A stretch of DNA of 30,468 bases from GWF2-43-63 sp964559205. Its GTDB lineage: Bacteria > Bacteroidota > Bacteroidia > Bacteroidales > DTU049. The notes beneath the pieces were generated by a model. It did no database searches, was not told where the DNA came from, and saw only the letters and a list, made by a program, of their open reading frames with translations. This document shows positions 1-7,708 of this stretch, piece by piece (the stretch's first letter is position 1; the number at the start of each line of letters is the position of its first letter). Both the position numbers and the translations under genes were made by a program. The stretch covers positions 1 to 30,468 of the forward strand of contig CAZLHV010000014.1 of NCBI GenBank assembly GCA_964559205.1. The letters run 5' to 3'.

Positions 1-16
1 TGTGCTCTTCCGATCT
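1..16. other. Illumina adapter remnant at contig end
   Basis: The first 16 bases, TGTGCTCTTCCGATCT, are identical to the 3' end of the standard Illumina TruSeq-type read adapter. They are a library artefact, not genomic sequence. Trim them before analysis; the organism's sequence starts at about base 17. Confidence 0.96.
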
Positions 17-39
17 GGGCTTACCAGCCATCTCCTTTG

Positions 40-73
40 TAACCCAACCTCAATCCATAAAAAGGTTGGGTTA
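40..73. repeat. Inverted repeat with 11-bp arms
   Basis: TAACCCAACCT (40-50) is perfectly complementary to AGGTTGGGTTA (63-73) around a 12-nt loop. A second short palindrome, CCCAA-A-TTGGG (79-89), follows. No T-run follows on either strand, so an intrinsic terminator is not clearly indicated. It could terminate a gene lying beyond the contig end or be a palindromic repeat unit. Confidence 0.55.
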
Positions 74-332
74 TACATCCCAAATTGGGTGAATAACCGT
101 ACTTTTTGAATCAAAATGTTGGTTTGTTTATTCATCTCAAACTCATTTTCAAAAGAACCCATCCGGGGTTTCATCCCCACCAAAGTTCTTTTCATGGCAA
201 ATATAATCAAGAATCTTCCGAATGCAAATATTTTCAAAAACATTTTTTCAAATTATTTGGCGACATGTAAACACACTCCTTTCAAATTGCCGAATTTTCA
301 AATGAGTAAAATAAAAGCCGAAGCACCCCGCT

Positions 333-355
333 GGCGCGCGATTGTAACGCGTGCC
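333..355. repeat. GC-rich palindrome, possible REP-like element
   Basis: GGCGCGCG (333-340) pairs with CGCGTGCC (348-355), eight positions including one G-T wobble, around a 7-nt loop. It stands out as very GC-rich inside an AT-rich intergenic stretch. A CTTTTG/CAAAAG inverted repeat follows at 371-387. The pattern resembles palindromic intergenic repeats of Bacteroidota genomes, but no second copy exists in this window to prove it. Confidence 0.4.
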
Positions 356-472
356 TTATAAGTAGCTTTTCTTTTGACGGCCAAAAGTAAAGTACAATGG
401 ACCACACTTTCAAACTTGTCACGTAAGCCGCATTCGCCTCATGTCAAGAATTTCCCGCGGCTTCACGTGATT

Positions 473-556
473 AGCACATCAGCACATCAGCATATAAGCT
501 CATCAGACATCAACAAGAGTAATATGATTCTTTTGTGCCTTTGTGCCTTAGTGGCA
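473..556. repeat. Degenerate octamer tandem repeats
   Basis: Two short runs of 8-base units are visible. At 473-504 there are AGCACATC, AGCACATC, AGCATATA and AGCTCATC. At 533-556 there are TTGTGCCT, TTGTGCCT and TAGTGGCA. Both lie just upstream of the promoter of the gene at 615. The 8-base period is non-codon, so this is not coding sequence. Function unknown. Confidence 0.55.
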
Positions 557-591
557 ACCCCACACCCCAGCGCTATGAAAAAAGGGATTTG

Positions 592-599
592 TATCTTTG
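592..599 (+). promoter_or_regulatory. -7 element TATCTTTG
   Basis: A perfect match to the Bacteroidota sigma-factor -7 consensus TAnnTTTG lies 15 nt before the ATG at 615. It makes the TTG at 597, inside the element, an implausible start and supports the ATG at 615. No clear -33 TTTG is seen. Confidence 0.7.
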
Positions 600-614
600 C
601 AAAAAGCAATCAAC

Positions 615-1049
615 ATGCAACAGAAATCATTTCCATTTTGGTTTTTCGGACTTTTCGGTCTGGCTTTTATTGTGTTTGTCGCATTTCTTGCATTCACTGT
701 TCCCATAGATGAATCAGTATGGCCCCTCATCATTGCCGGCACCGTTCTGTATGCCATAGCCGCCTTCTTTCTCATTCGAAAGGCCCTTCGCATCGACCGC
801 AACAAACGTCTCGCTCTCAACGAAGGAGTTTCGCTTGAAGCTGAAGTGGTGCAGCACCGGCGTTCGTTCAACATGTTTTCGTCCACAAGATATTATGTCA
901 TTGAATTCACCTTTACCTGCAATGGCAAAACGTATCATGGCAAATCAAAATACAGCGATTCCAAATCATTTGAAAAACATCCGCTTGGCTCGAAAATCAG
1001 CATATTGTTTCACGAAGCCAGCGACTCAGTGTACATTGGCCATCGTTGA
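615..1049 (+). CDS. DUF3592-like small membrane protein
   Basis: A 144-residue protein of unknown function. Two hydrophobic segments, about residues 7-27 and 36-53, suggest a double-pass inner-membrane anchor. A soluble domain of about 85 residues follows with alternating strands (LEAEVVQHRR, YYVIEFTFTCNGKTYHGKS, GSKISILFHE). That pattern of a Val/Glu-rich strand, a Tyr-rich 'external' strand and a closing strand ending in a short G-H is reminiscent of DUF3592 proteins, whose role is not established. The start at 615 is chosen because a TAnnTTTG promoter sits at 592-599, which excludes the upstream in-frame TTG. It precedes lysS by 41 bp, but lysS has its own promoter, so it is probably a separate unit. 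Gene call is secure; family assignment is moderate. Confidence 0.75.
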   Translation: MQQKSFPFWFFGLFGLAFIVFVAFLAFTVPIDESVWPLIIAGTVLYAIAAFFLIRKALRIDRNKRLALNEGVSLEAEVVQHRRSFNMFSSTRYYVIEFTFTCNGKTYHGKSKYSDSKSFEKHPLGSKISILFHEASDSVYIGHR

Positions 1050-1065
1050 TCACGGCAGATATTAT

Positions 1066-1073
1066 TACCTTTG
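1066..1073 (+). promoter_or_regulatory. lysS promoter -7 element TACCTTTG
   Basis: Perfect TAnnTTTG match 17 nt before the ATG at 1091. A TTG at 1046-1048 lies 17 nt upstream of the element and could be a weak -33. The position rules out the longer reading from the TTG at 1046. Confidence 0.7.
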
Positions 1074-1090
1074 CACAAATTTTCCACATC

Positions 1091-2809
1091 ATGGCCGAAT
1101 TATCCGAACAGGAAATCCTGCGCCGCGAAGCGCTGACTCAACTTAACGAACTGGGCATCAATCCTTATCCTGCTGCACAGTATTCCATTACTGCTTATTC
1201 AGAAGAAATCCTGAATCAATTTCACCAGAACCCTGAAAAGTTTAGCGAAGTAACCATCGCAGGCCGGATCATGACCCGACGTATTATGGGAGCCGCCTCG
1301 TTTACCGAGTTGCAGGATGCTCAGGGTCGTATTCAGGTGTATTTCAAACGCGATGACCTTTGTCCTGACGACGATAAAACGTTGTACAATACTGTTTTTA
1401 AAAAATTACTCGATATCGGCGATATCATCGGCGTGAAAGGATTTGTTTTCATCACACAGACAGGCGAAATTTCTGTTCATGCAAAGGAATTTACCCTGCT
1501 GAGCAAATCCATCAAGCCCCTGCCCATTGTCAAAGAAAAAGACGATAAAATTTACGATGCTTTCACTGACCCCGAGCAACGTTACCGCAACCGTTCACTT
1601 GACATGATTGTCAACCCGCAGGTGCGCGACACGTTCATCAAGCGTTCGGTTTTGGTAGCTTCCATGCGCACATTTCTTGCTTCGCGCGGTTATCTCGAAG
1701 TGGAAACACCCATATTACAGCCCATTTATGGTGGCGCTGCTGCACGTCCTTTTAAAACTTTTCATAACACCCTCAACACCACCCTTTATCTTCGCATTGC
1801 AAATGAGCTCTATCTGAAAAGACTCATTGTAGGCGGTCTTGATGGTGTGTTTGAATTTGCCAAAGATTTCCGCAACGAAGGCATGGATCGCTTTCATAAT
1901 CCCGAGTTCACGCAAATGGAGCTCTATGTGGCATACAAGGATTACATCTGGATGGCCGAGCTGGTTGAGGAAATGGTCGAAAAAATTGCATTGGATCTTA
2001 CCGGCTCAACCGTGGTCAGGGTTGGCGATAACGACATCGATTTCCGTCGTCCATGGAAACGCATGACCATGTTCGAAGCCATTGAGCATTTCACCGGGAT
2101 CGACATTTCTGAAATGGACGAAGCCGCATTACGCGAAACGGCCAATAAACTCAATGTCCCTAACGACGCTTCGATGGGAAAAGGAAAGCTGATTGATGAA
2201 ATTTTTGGCGAACACTGCGAGGGAAAACTCATTCAACCCACCTTTATTACCGATTATCCGGTCGAAATGTCTCCCCTGGCCAAAAAGCACCGCAGCAAAG
2301 CAGGATTGGTTGAGCGATTCGAAGCCATCGTGAATGGAAAGGAAATCTGCAATGCCTACAGCGAGCTCAATGATCCGATTGACCAGCGCAAACGCTTCGA
2401 AGAACAGTTGGAACTGGGAAAGCGTGGCGATGAAGAAGCCATGATGCTGGATGAAGATTTTCTGAAAGCCATCGAGCTGGGGATGCCTCCAACAGCCGGT
2501 CTGGGCATTGGCATCGACCGCCTTACCATGTTGATGACCAACAGCCCCTCCATTCAGGATGTGTTGTTCTTCCCGCAAATGCGCCCCGAGAAGAAAAAAG
2601 AAATCATTACGCCGGAACAGCTTGTCGAAGCGGGCGTACATGCCGACTGGGCACCGGTGCTTATCAAAATGAACATCCATTCGCTCGAGGATTTGAAAAG
2701 TACCAACCCCAATAAGTTGTTTAATGACCTTGGCGGAATGCGGAAAAAGCTGAAACTGGAAATCTCCATGCCTTCAACCGACGACGTGAAACGCTGGTGC
2801 GGTCAATAA
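1091..2809 (+). CDS. lysS: Lysyl-tRNA synthetase, class II
   Basis: Charges tRNA-Lys with lysine using ATP in the cytoplasm. The 572-residue protein has an N-terminal OB-fold anticodon-binding domain (about 50-155, with GRIMTRRIMGAASFTEL) and a class II catalytic core. Motif 2 is seen as FRNEGMDRFHNPEFTQME and motif 3 as GLGIGIDRLTML. After the usual end of the family (about 505 residues in E. coli) there is an extension of about 65 residues, GVHADWAPVLIKM onward, that looks like a small helical domain. Such a tail is common in Bacteroidota LysS. The start at 1091 follows a TACCTTTG promoter; the 15 extra upstream codons of the open frame overlap that promoter. A secreted unknown follows 8 bp after the stop and is probably co-transcribed. 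Confidence 0.97.
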   Translation: MAELSEQEILRREALTQLNELGINPYPAAQYSITAYSEEILNQFHQNPEKFSEVTIAGRIMTRRIMGAASFTELQDAQGRIQVYFKRDDLCPDDDKTLYNTVFKKLLDIGDIIGVKGFVFITQTGEISVHAKEFTLLSKSIKPLPIVKEKDDKIYDAFTDPEQRYRNRSLDMIVNPQVRDTFIKRSVLVASMRTFLASRGYLEVETPILQPIYGGAAARPFKTFHNTLNTTLYLRIANELYLKRLIVGGLDGVFEFAKDFRNEGMDRFHNPEFTQMELYVAYKDYIWMAELVEEMVEKIALDLTGSTVVRVGDNDIDFRRPWKRMTMFEAIEHFTGIDISEMDEAALRETANKLNVPNDASMGKGKLIDEIFGEHCEGKLIQPTFITDYPVEMSPLAKKHRSKAGLVERFEAIVNGKEICNAYSELNDPIDQRKRFEEQLELGKRGDEEAMMLDEDFLKAIELGMPPTAGLGIGIDRLTMLMTNSPSIQDVLFFPQMRPEKKKEIITPEQLVEAGVHADWAPVLIKMNIHSLEDLKSTNPNKLFNDLGGMRKKLKLEISMPSTDDVKRWCGQ

Positions 2810-2817
2810 TTCACATA

Positions 2818-3354
2818 ATGGATTTGCGCATGGATCGTTTTTCGATGTCCTTGATTTTCACCTTCCTACTTGCCATGCATGCTCCGGCAGGTTCAACGGC
2901 TCAAACGCAGACCGCAAGCGACAGCACCATTCAAACGCTGCAGAAAATCGATGACCTTTCCAGCATCGTGTTGTTCAGAAACGATCAATACGTTATATCA
3001 GCCTCGCTCAAAGCTTTCAACGCACATTTCGATACCTGGCTCAGAAACAACCCCGGTGTTCCGGGCGATGATAAGCTTCGCGAGCTTATCACAAATGCTG
3101 CAAAATCGTCGCAGGTTATTGATGCAGTACAGCTGGCCGAAAAGCACAATGTATTATTGCGCCTGAACTACAGGCTGGCTGATATGCTTCAGGCCGGCCA
3201 ATGCATGGTGTATGACAAGAAAACTTTTGGCCCTGTGGCATCGGTCACCATGCAAAGATTTACATCGGCGTGCGGAAAAAATTGCACCGAGCATGGCCGC
3301 CGTTTTCTGCTGAATGCAGTGATGCTTTTTTCGGTGATTGACGAAATCAGGTAA
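2818..3354 (+). CDS. Secreted protein of unknown function
   Basis: A 178-residue protein I do not recognise. The N-terminus reads as a Sec signal peptide: basic start, hydrophobic core SMSLIFTFLLAMHAPAG, and probable cleavage near GSTAQ-TQT, giving an exported, probably periplasmic, protein. The mature part is mainly helical, with two Cys near the end in SACGKNC that could form a disulfide. Starts at 2818 and 2830 are both possible; the GTG at 2797 lies inside lysS and is less likely. It begins 8 bp after lysS with no promoter motif of its own, so read-through from lysS is likely. It converges on the HAD gene 6 bp away. Confidence 0.72.
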   Translation: MDLRMDRFSMSLIFTFLLAMHAPAGSTAQTQTASDSTIQTLQKIDDLSSIVLFRNDQYVISASLKAFNAHFDTWLRNNPGVPGDDKLRELITNAAKSSQVIDAVQLAEKHNVLLRLNYRLADMLQAGQCMVYDKKTFGPVASVTMQRFTSACGKNCTEHGRRFLLNAVMLFSVIDEIR

Positions 3355-3360
3355 AATAGT

Positions 3361-3990
3361 TTATTCAGGAATCAGAAAGTCCGAAATCTCGCTGTTTTGA
3401 GGCAATAGCAATGATCTGATTCCATATTGTGTGCCCGCATCCACATTTGAATGCGTATCATCTACAAAAAGCGTTTCATATGCATTGAGCCCGTTTTCAT
3501 TCAGAATCAGATCGAAAAATCGTTTTTCAGGTTTGCGCATGTGCACCAGATGCGAGTAATAGGTCTTTTCAAACAAATCATCAAGACCGTTGAGTCCATA
3601 TGCATTCCGGATATATTCCTGGTAAGCCCGGTGATGAATGGCGTTGGTGTTGCTCATCAGAAACAATCGGTATTGCTGCCCAAGAGATTTTAAAAACGCA
3701 AGACGTTGCGCCGGCAAATCAAACAGCATGGCATTCCATGCAGCAATGATTTGTTGTGGGGTCACCCCTTGAGGAAATAGTTTCTGAGCCTCTTCCAAAA
3801 ATGTTTTCTCATCCATTTCGCCCCGGTCGAACTGATCGAAAAACCCTAGCTGGTGGTACTGACCAAAAGTGTCGTCAATATTTTTTATTCCAAGCTTCAC
3901 AAACTCGCGCTGAGTCACCTTGAAATCAATGTTTAAAATCACCCCGCCCAGATCGAAGATGATGTTATGAATGCCTTTCAGTATGCTCAT
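3361..3990 (-). CDS. HAD-superfamily phosphatase, YihX-like
   Basis: A 209-residue haloacid-dehalogenase-type hydrolase. Motif I is FDLGGVILNID, with Asp13 as the expected nucleophile. The residue two further on is Gly rather than the usual acid Asp, a feature shared with YihX (FDLGNVI), an alpha-glucose-1-phosphate phosphatase of E. coli. Motif II is LMSNTN, motif III is the Lys in MRKPEKRFF, and motif IV is LFVDDTHSNV. The substrate cannot be read from sequence; a small sugar phosphate is plausible by analogy. The ATG at 3990 is chosen over an upstream TTG; it lies 26 bp inside the end of ispG, so the two genes are co-transcribed and probably translationally coupled. No link to isoprenoid synthesis is shown by the sequence. 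Confidence 0.88.
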   Translation of the reverse strand: MSILKGIHNIIFDLGGVILNIDFKVTQREFVKLGIKNIDDTFGQYHQLGFFDQFDRGEMDEKTFLEEAQKLFPQGVTPQQIIAAWNAMLFDLPAQRLAFLKSLGQQYRLFLMSNTNAIHHRAYQEYIRNAYGLNGLDDLFEKTYYSHLVHMRKPEKRFFDLILNENGLNAYETLFVDDTHSNVDAGTQYGIRSLLLPQNSEISDFLIPE

Positions 3991-5497
3991 GTTCTTCAAC
4001 AATTTTTTTTAGGGCTGCCAATGCGTCATCTTCGTGAATACCTTTAATTACAGCCTGACCGTTAAACCAGATATCGACATGTTGTGGTTTGGATCCCAGT
4101 ATGCCGTATTTTGCACCGGCCATTTCGCCCGGGCCGTTCACAATGCATCCCATCACAGCAAACTGAACCCCGGTGTAGGCAGCAAATTCTTCCTTCACCT
4201 GCCGCAGCACCTTTTCGATGTTAAAGGTGGTTCTTCCGCACGAAGGGCAAGAAACAAAATCGGCTTTTGTGATCAGTCTTTTTGTGGTTTGCAGTAAAGC
4301 AAATGCAGCCAGATAGGCCTGTGTATGTTCTTTTTTTGTTTCAATCCTGATGGCATTGCCACAACCATCGGCCAAAAAAGCACCGGCCACCACCGAAAAT
4401 GAAACCACACTCTGTGCCTCGGGTTCCCACATGATGGCCATGGGCTCGGTCGGGTTTTCACAAAACATGCTTCGCAGCAAGTCGGTATGCAGTGGAATCT
4501 CAGGCAAACCCTCTTTTGTGCTGACCTGAGGTTTGCGTTGTTGGGTCTGCTCAAATTCGTTTCTGAAGAATGAAAAGGGCGAAACCAATTCGAAGTAGCG
4601 CCGTGCCGTTTCTTTATGTGCTCTGTTTTTTGTGGCTTCATGAACAATTTCGCGTGCTACCGGAATTTCTTTTTCGGGAGCTTCGGTGAGCGAAACACGC
4701 ACGGTACTTCCTATGCCATCGAGTAATAATGAACCAATGCCGGCAGCCGATCTGATGCGGCCATCTTCGCCTTCACCGGCTTCGGTAACCCCAAGGTGGA
4801 TGGGATAATCAAACCCGTTTTCGATCATGGTTTGCACCAGTAACCTGTTGGCATGTATCATGGTGGTAGCTTCGCTGGCTTTGATCGAAACCACCAGTTG
4901 ATGAAAACCACTGTCGCGAAAGATGCGGATGTATTCAATCGCCGATTCAACCATCGCTTTGGGAGTGTGTCCCCATCGCTCCAGATGTCGCTTGCTGAGC
5001 GAACCTCCATTTATTCCGATGCGAATGGCAGTGCCGTACTCGCGACACACTGCAATCAGAGGCTGCATCACTTTATGGGTTTCTTCAAGCTCTTGCTGAT
5101 ATTCGGCTTCGCTGAAACAGGTTTTGCCATGAAATAAATCGACAAAATTGCCCGGGTTGATACGAATTTTGGGCACACGTCTGGCTGCTTCGAGGGCGAT
5201 GGCCGGGTTAAAATGAATGTCAGCACACAGGGGTTGGTGATAACCGGCCGATTGCAGTTGGGCAGCAATTTCGCTTAAGCCGCGGGCCTCCTGCGGACTC
5301 CGGGCAGTCATTCGCACCAGGTCGGCTCCTTCCTTAAAAATCCGGATGCACTGAGCCACGGTGGCCTCAACATCGGCCGTTGGGGTGTTGGTCATCGACT
5401 GCAGCCTGACCGGATGCGCAGCACCAAAACCCACCCCGCCAATCAACACCTCGCGTGGGGTAAAATCGAGCCAGCTCAGCGTGTTTTTCTGATTCAT
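3965..5497 (-). CDS. ispG: 4-hydroxy-3-methylbut-2-enyl diphosphate synthase
   Basis: Converts MEcPP to HMBPP in the non-mevalonate isoprenoid pathway, using a [4Fe-4S] cluster and electrons from ferredoxin or flavodoxin. Residues 1 to about 290 form the TIM-barrel (PVRLQSMTNTPT, IRINPGN, GIGSLLLDGIG). The C-terminal cluster domain holds CPSCGRTTF (C417, C420) and GCIVNGPGE (C451 plus the catalytic-type Glu458). Between the two is an insert at about 295-400. At 510 residues it is longer than the two-domain enzyme (372 in E. coli) but, as I recall, shorter than the usual three-domain A* form of Bacteroidota, Chlamydia and plants (about 600 or more), so the insert looks reduced. The start at 5497 follows a TACTTTTG promoter. 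The HAD gene overlaps its end. Confidence 0.96.
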   Translation of the reverse strand: MNQKNTLSWLDFTPREVLIGGVGFGAAHPVRLQSMTNTPTADVEATVAQCIRIFKEGADLVRMTARSPQEARGLSEIAAQLQSAGYHQPLCADIHFNPAIALEAARRVPKIRINPGNFVDLFHGKTCFSEAEYQQELEETHKVMQPLIAVCREYGTAIRIGINGGSLSKRHLERWGHTPKAMVESAIEYIRIFRDSGFHQLVVSIKASEATTMIHANRLLVQTMIENGFDYPIHLGVTEAGEGEDGRIRSAAGIGSLLLDGIGSTVRVSLTEAPEKEIPVAREIVHEATKNRAHKETARRYFELVSPFSFFRNEFEQTQQRKPQVSTKEGLPEIPLHTDLLRSMFCENPTEPMAIMWEPEAQSVVSFSVVAGAFLADGCGNAIRIETKKEHTQAYLAAFALLQTTKRLITKADFVSCPSCGRTTFNIEKVLRQVKEEFAAYTGVQFAVMGCIVNGPGEMAGAKYGILGSKPQHVDIWFNGQAVIKGIHEDDALAALKKIVEEHEHTERHS

Positions 5498-5501
5498 GAT
5501 T

Positions 5502-5509
5502 CAAAAGTA
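5502..5509 (-). promoter_or_regulatory. ispG promoter -7 element TACTTTTG
   Basis: On the minus strand a perfect TAnnTTTG lies 4 nt before the ispG ATG, implying a leaderless or near-leaderless transcript. It begins immediately after the T-run of the upstream gene's terminator (5513-5540), so termination and re-initiation are packed into about 40 bp. Confidence 0.65.
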
Positions 5510-5512
5510 CAT

Positions 5513-5540
5513 AAAAAAACAGAGGCGCTTTCACGTCTCT
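5513..5540 (-). terminator. Intrinsic terminator of the gene at 5562-6032
   Basis: Read on the minus strand, AGAGACG, a 6-nt loop and CGCCTCT form a 7-bp stem with one G-T wobble. G and then seven T follow. It lies 21 bp after the stop of the secreted unknown and before ispG. Confidence 0.75.
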
Positions 5541-5561
5541 GCTTCAGAATGAATGTCAGGA

Positions 5562-6032
5562 TTACTCCTTAATTTCAATATTATCGAGCGGCTGCTCAGA
5601 AAGTTCCTTGTCATCGGCGATACCGCTTTCATCGGTGCTGACTGCCTGATCGAGTTCTTCGTTGCTTGGCGCTGGTCCTTCAGGTGCTTCATCGGCAGTT
5701 GGTTCAAAACCGGCCGGATAGGTACCTTTGTTAGCTTCAATCTGCAGGCGTGCAAGTTCGCGTGCTCTGCGCGAATGATGAATCGCTTTCATGTACTTTC
5801 CTTCGTTGAAGAGCTTGATGGCAAACCGTTGATGAGCCACCGCCTTTTTTAGGTTTCCTGTGAAAACATGATTGGCCAAAGTCCATTTATGTGCCGTGAA
5901 AATAACAGTGGCTGTACGGTTAATGACATTTTTCGCTTTTTCACGCATGACAGGCTGCGCAGAAACGGTTCCTGAAGCCAGTATGACAAGAAAAAATGAC
6001 AGCAAAACCGGAAGAATGGCAAGTCGTTTCAT
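5562..6032 (-). CDS. Secreted helical protein with acidic tail, unknown
   Basis: A 156-residue protein I do not recognise by family. Residues 1-25 form a clear signal peptide (MKRLAILPVLLSFFLVILASG, cleavage near VSAQ). The middle part, about 40-100, is helical and TPR-like, with KLFNEGKYMKAIHHSRRAREL reading as one helix-turn-helix repeat. The last 50 residues are Pro/Glu/Asp-rich and probably disordered (ADEAPEGPAPSNEELDQ). It is probably periplasmic or envelope-associated. It is its own transcription unit, with a near-consensus promoter at 6048-6055 and a terminator at 5513-5540. It is divergent from the beta-barrel pair. Confidence 0.78.
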   Translation of the reverse strand: MKRLAILPVLLSFFLVILASGTVSAQPVMREKAKNVINRTATVIFTAHKWTLANHVFTGNLKKAVAHQRFAIKLFNEGKYMKAIHHSRRARELARLQIEANKGTYPAGFEPTADEAPEGPAPSNEELDQAVSTDESGIADDKELSEQPLDNIEIKE

Positions 6033-6047
6033 GGTGCTTATTTTTTG

Positions 6048-6055
6048 CTAAGGTA
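6048..6055 (-). promoter_or_regulatory. Near-consensus -7 element TACCTTAG
   Basis: Seven of eight positions match TAnnTTTG on the minus strand, 15 nt before the ATG at 6032. A TTG lies 22 nt further upstream. The divergent promoter at 6142 has the same TTAG ending. Confidence 0.45.
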
Positions 6056-6141
6056 AGACTTTTTTTATTTTTGAAAACAAGTTTTGCACTTTTCAAAAAT
6101 GATACCAGAATATGAGGCATCACATCTCTAAAAAATTCTAT

Positions 6142-6149
6142 TATCTTAG
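6142..6149 (+). promoter_or_regulatory. Near-consensus -7 element TATCTTAG
   Basis: Seven of eight positions match TAnnTTTG, 14 nt before the ATG at 6164, probably driving the two-gene beta-barrel operon. No other candidate is seen in the 131-bp divergent region. Confidence 0.5.
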
Positions 6150-6163
6150 CAGCATCAATTGAT

Positions 6164-7708
6164 ATGAGAACACTTTTCTCCATGCTTGTTATCCTTGTGC
6201 TGTACAATAAAGTGCAGGGGCAATTTTTCACAAGCGAAGAAGACCTGAACAGGCAGAAGAACTCATCTCTGCCGGATTCCATCTGCAACGACATAAACAT
6301 TCCGTCGTTGTATCCCGGTGTTTTTCACCCCCGCTCAAAAGGAGAATACTTTGGCAAGCACAGTTGGCTGCGGCGTAAATTATTTGAGGAATCATTTGCA
6401 TATGCATGCAGCGATACGAACGAATGTATTAGCATCGATCCGGTGATTGACCTCCGATATGGCATTGAATCGGGTCAGCATTTATACAGAAACACCCGGG
6501 GTTTTATTGTTCAGGGTCGGTTCAACCATAAACTGTTTATCCGTTCCGAGTTTTTCGAAACCCAGACCACCCTGCCCGAATATGAAGCGACCTGGGCCGA
6601 TACCATGAAGTTCATTCCCGGCATGATTCGAATGAAGCCGTTTGGTAACAATGGGTTTGATTATGGGGTCGTTTTCAGCCAAATGATATGGCATCCGATC
6701 AAACACTACACATTGCGACTGGGATACGACCGGTTTCATATTGGCAAGGGATACCGCAGCATTTTTTTGTCAGATGCTTCTCAAGCCTTCCCATTCTTGA
6801 TGAACTCCGTAAAATCAGGGAAGTGGAGCCTCTCGCACCAGATGGCTTCGCTTCGAAACCCCGACTTCAATCACAGACTTCAGATTCCGGTATCCGAAAG
6901 CGGAGTTTATCAGCAAAAATGGCTCTCGTTCAACTATCTCACCTTCCAACCAACAAAATGGCTGAACCTCGGATTGTTTGAAGCCGTTGTTTTTCTTCCG
7001 CCCGACAGCAATGGCTCATCCTTTTATCCAATGTCGCTGCTGCCTTTGCCGGTGATCAGAACCGCGTTCATCGATGCAAGGGCAAAGCATCATGCCCTCA
7101 TTGGCATTCAGGCCGATGCTACTCTCTTGCACAAGATAGAATTTTACACCCAAATGATTGCCGATGACATCAGTTTTTCTCCTTCGCCCCAGCAACAGAT
7201 CTTTCAGGGTGCATTACAATTAGGTGTAAAATGGGTATTCACTGAACATGGATATGTATTTTCTGAATGGAACATGGCTTCGAATAACGCCTATACATCG
7301 TTGAACCACAATACAACCTTTACCCATAACGACCAGCCACTGGCTCATCCCTTAGGCCAACAATTCAAAGAATGGATATTCGGCTCGCACTTTATCGATG
7401 GCCAATGGGTAGTCGATTTGAAGTTCAACACCATTTGGGGTTCCTCTCTGGCATTAAACGACACATATCTTGGCACCGATTCTTATTTGGGAAACGGATT
7501 CTATGCCCCAAAAACAGAACCCGACAGGCTCTGGCATCTGCAAATGACTTTGGGTTTCATCATTAATCCGTCAACCAACCTGATGGTTTTTGCAGGATTT
7601 CACTACAGAAACTTTCTGAATTCATATTCCGACATTCCAGACAACACCATGGTGTATGAATTTGGGGTTCGTCATCGGCTCAGAAAACAATACAACGACT
7701 TCTATTAA
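6164..7708 (+). CDS. Wzi/RemB-like outer-membrane beta-barrel, copy 1
   Basis: A 514-residue exported protein. Residues 1-20 are a signal peptide ending in VQGQ. The rest is rich in alternating aromatic strands, as in outer-membrane barrels, and ends in a strand-like VYEFGVRHRLRKQYNDFY. The motif HIGKGYRSIFLSD (about 190-203) is the signature I associate with Bacteroidota capsule-assembly Wzi-like and gliding-protein RemB-like barrels. A second shared motif, THNDQPLAHPLG, is at about 385. The likely role is surface polysaccharide or cell-surface organisation. The next gene is a paralogue that starts on the last base of this stop codon (TAATG), so the two are translationally coupled. No capsule or gliding genes are nearby, so the family label is structural rather than functional. 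Confidence 0.82.
   Translation: MRTLFSMLVILVLYNKVQGQFFTSEEDLNRQKNSSLPDSICNDINIPSLYPGVFHPRSKGEYFGKHSWLRRKLFEESFAYACSDTNECISIDPVIDLRYGIESGQHLYRNTRGFIVQGRFNHKLFIRSEFFETQTTLPEYEATWADTMKFIPGMIRMKPFGNNGFDYGVVFSQMIWHPIKHYTLRLGYDRFHIGKGYRSIFLSDASQAFPFLMNSVKSGKWSLSHQMASLRNPDFNHRLQIPVSESGVYQQKWLSFNYLTFQPTKWLNLGLFEAVVFLPPDSNGSSFYPMSLLPLPVIRTAFIDARAKHHALIGIQADATLLHKIEFYTQMIADDISFSPSPQQQIFQGALQLGVKWVFTEHGYVFSEWNMASNNAYTSLNHNTTFTHNDQPLAHPLGQQFKEWIFGSHFIDGQWVVDLKFNTIWGSSLALNDTYLGTDSYLGNGFYAPKTEPDRLWHLQMTLGFIINPSTNLMVFAGFHYRNFLNSYSDIPDNTMVYEFGVRHRLRKQYNDFY

Larger units (their letters stand above)
17..591. other. Long intergenic region without a supportable gene
   Basis: About 575 bases hold no convincing coding region. 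Two open frames of 81 and 112 codons are low-complexity, have no recognisable domain and no promoter in front. The stretch contains an 11-bp-arm hairpin (40-73), a GC-rich imperfect palindrome (333-355), a CTTTTG/CAAAAG inverted repeat (371-387) and two runs of degenerate 8-base units (473-504 and 533-556). This is the look of repetitive intergenic DNA, and the upstream neighbour is cut off by the contig end. Confidence 0.7.

Noticed and set aside
116..361. Open frame of 81 codons at the contig start
   Set aside because: Low-complexity Lys/Asn/Phe-rich translation, no promoter or family match, and its end overlaps a GC-rich palindrome at 333-355. Treated as intergenic.
374..712. Open frame of 112 codons before the DUF3592-like gene
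   Set aside because: It runs through octamer repeats and the promoter at 592, and overlaps the better-supported gene at 615.
2129..2680. Antisense open frame of 183 codons inside lysS
   Set aside because: It is the shadow of a strongly conserved gene, has no promoter, and its translation resembles no family.
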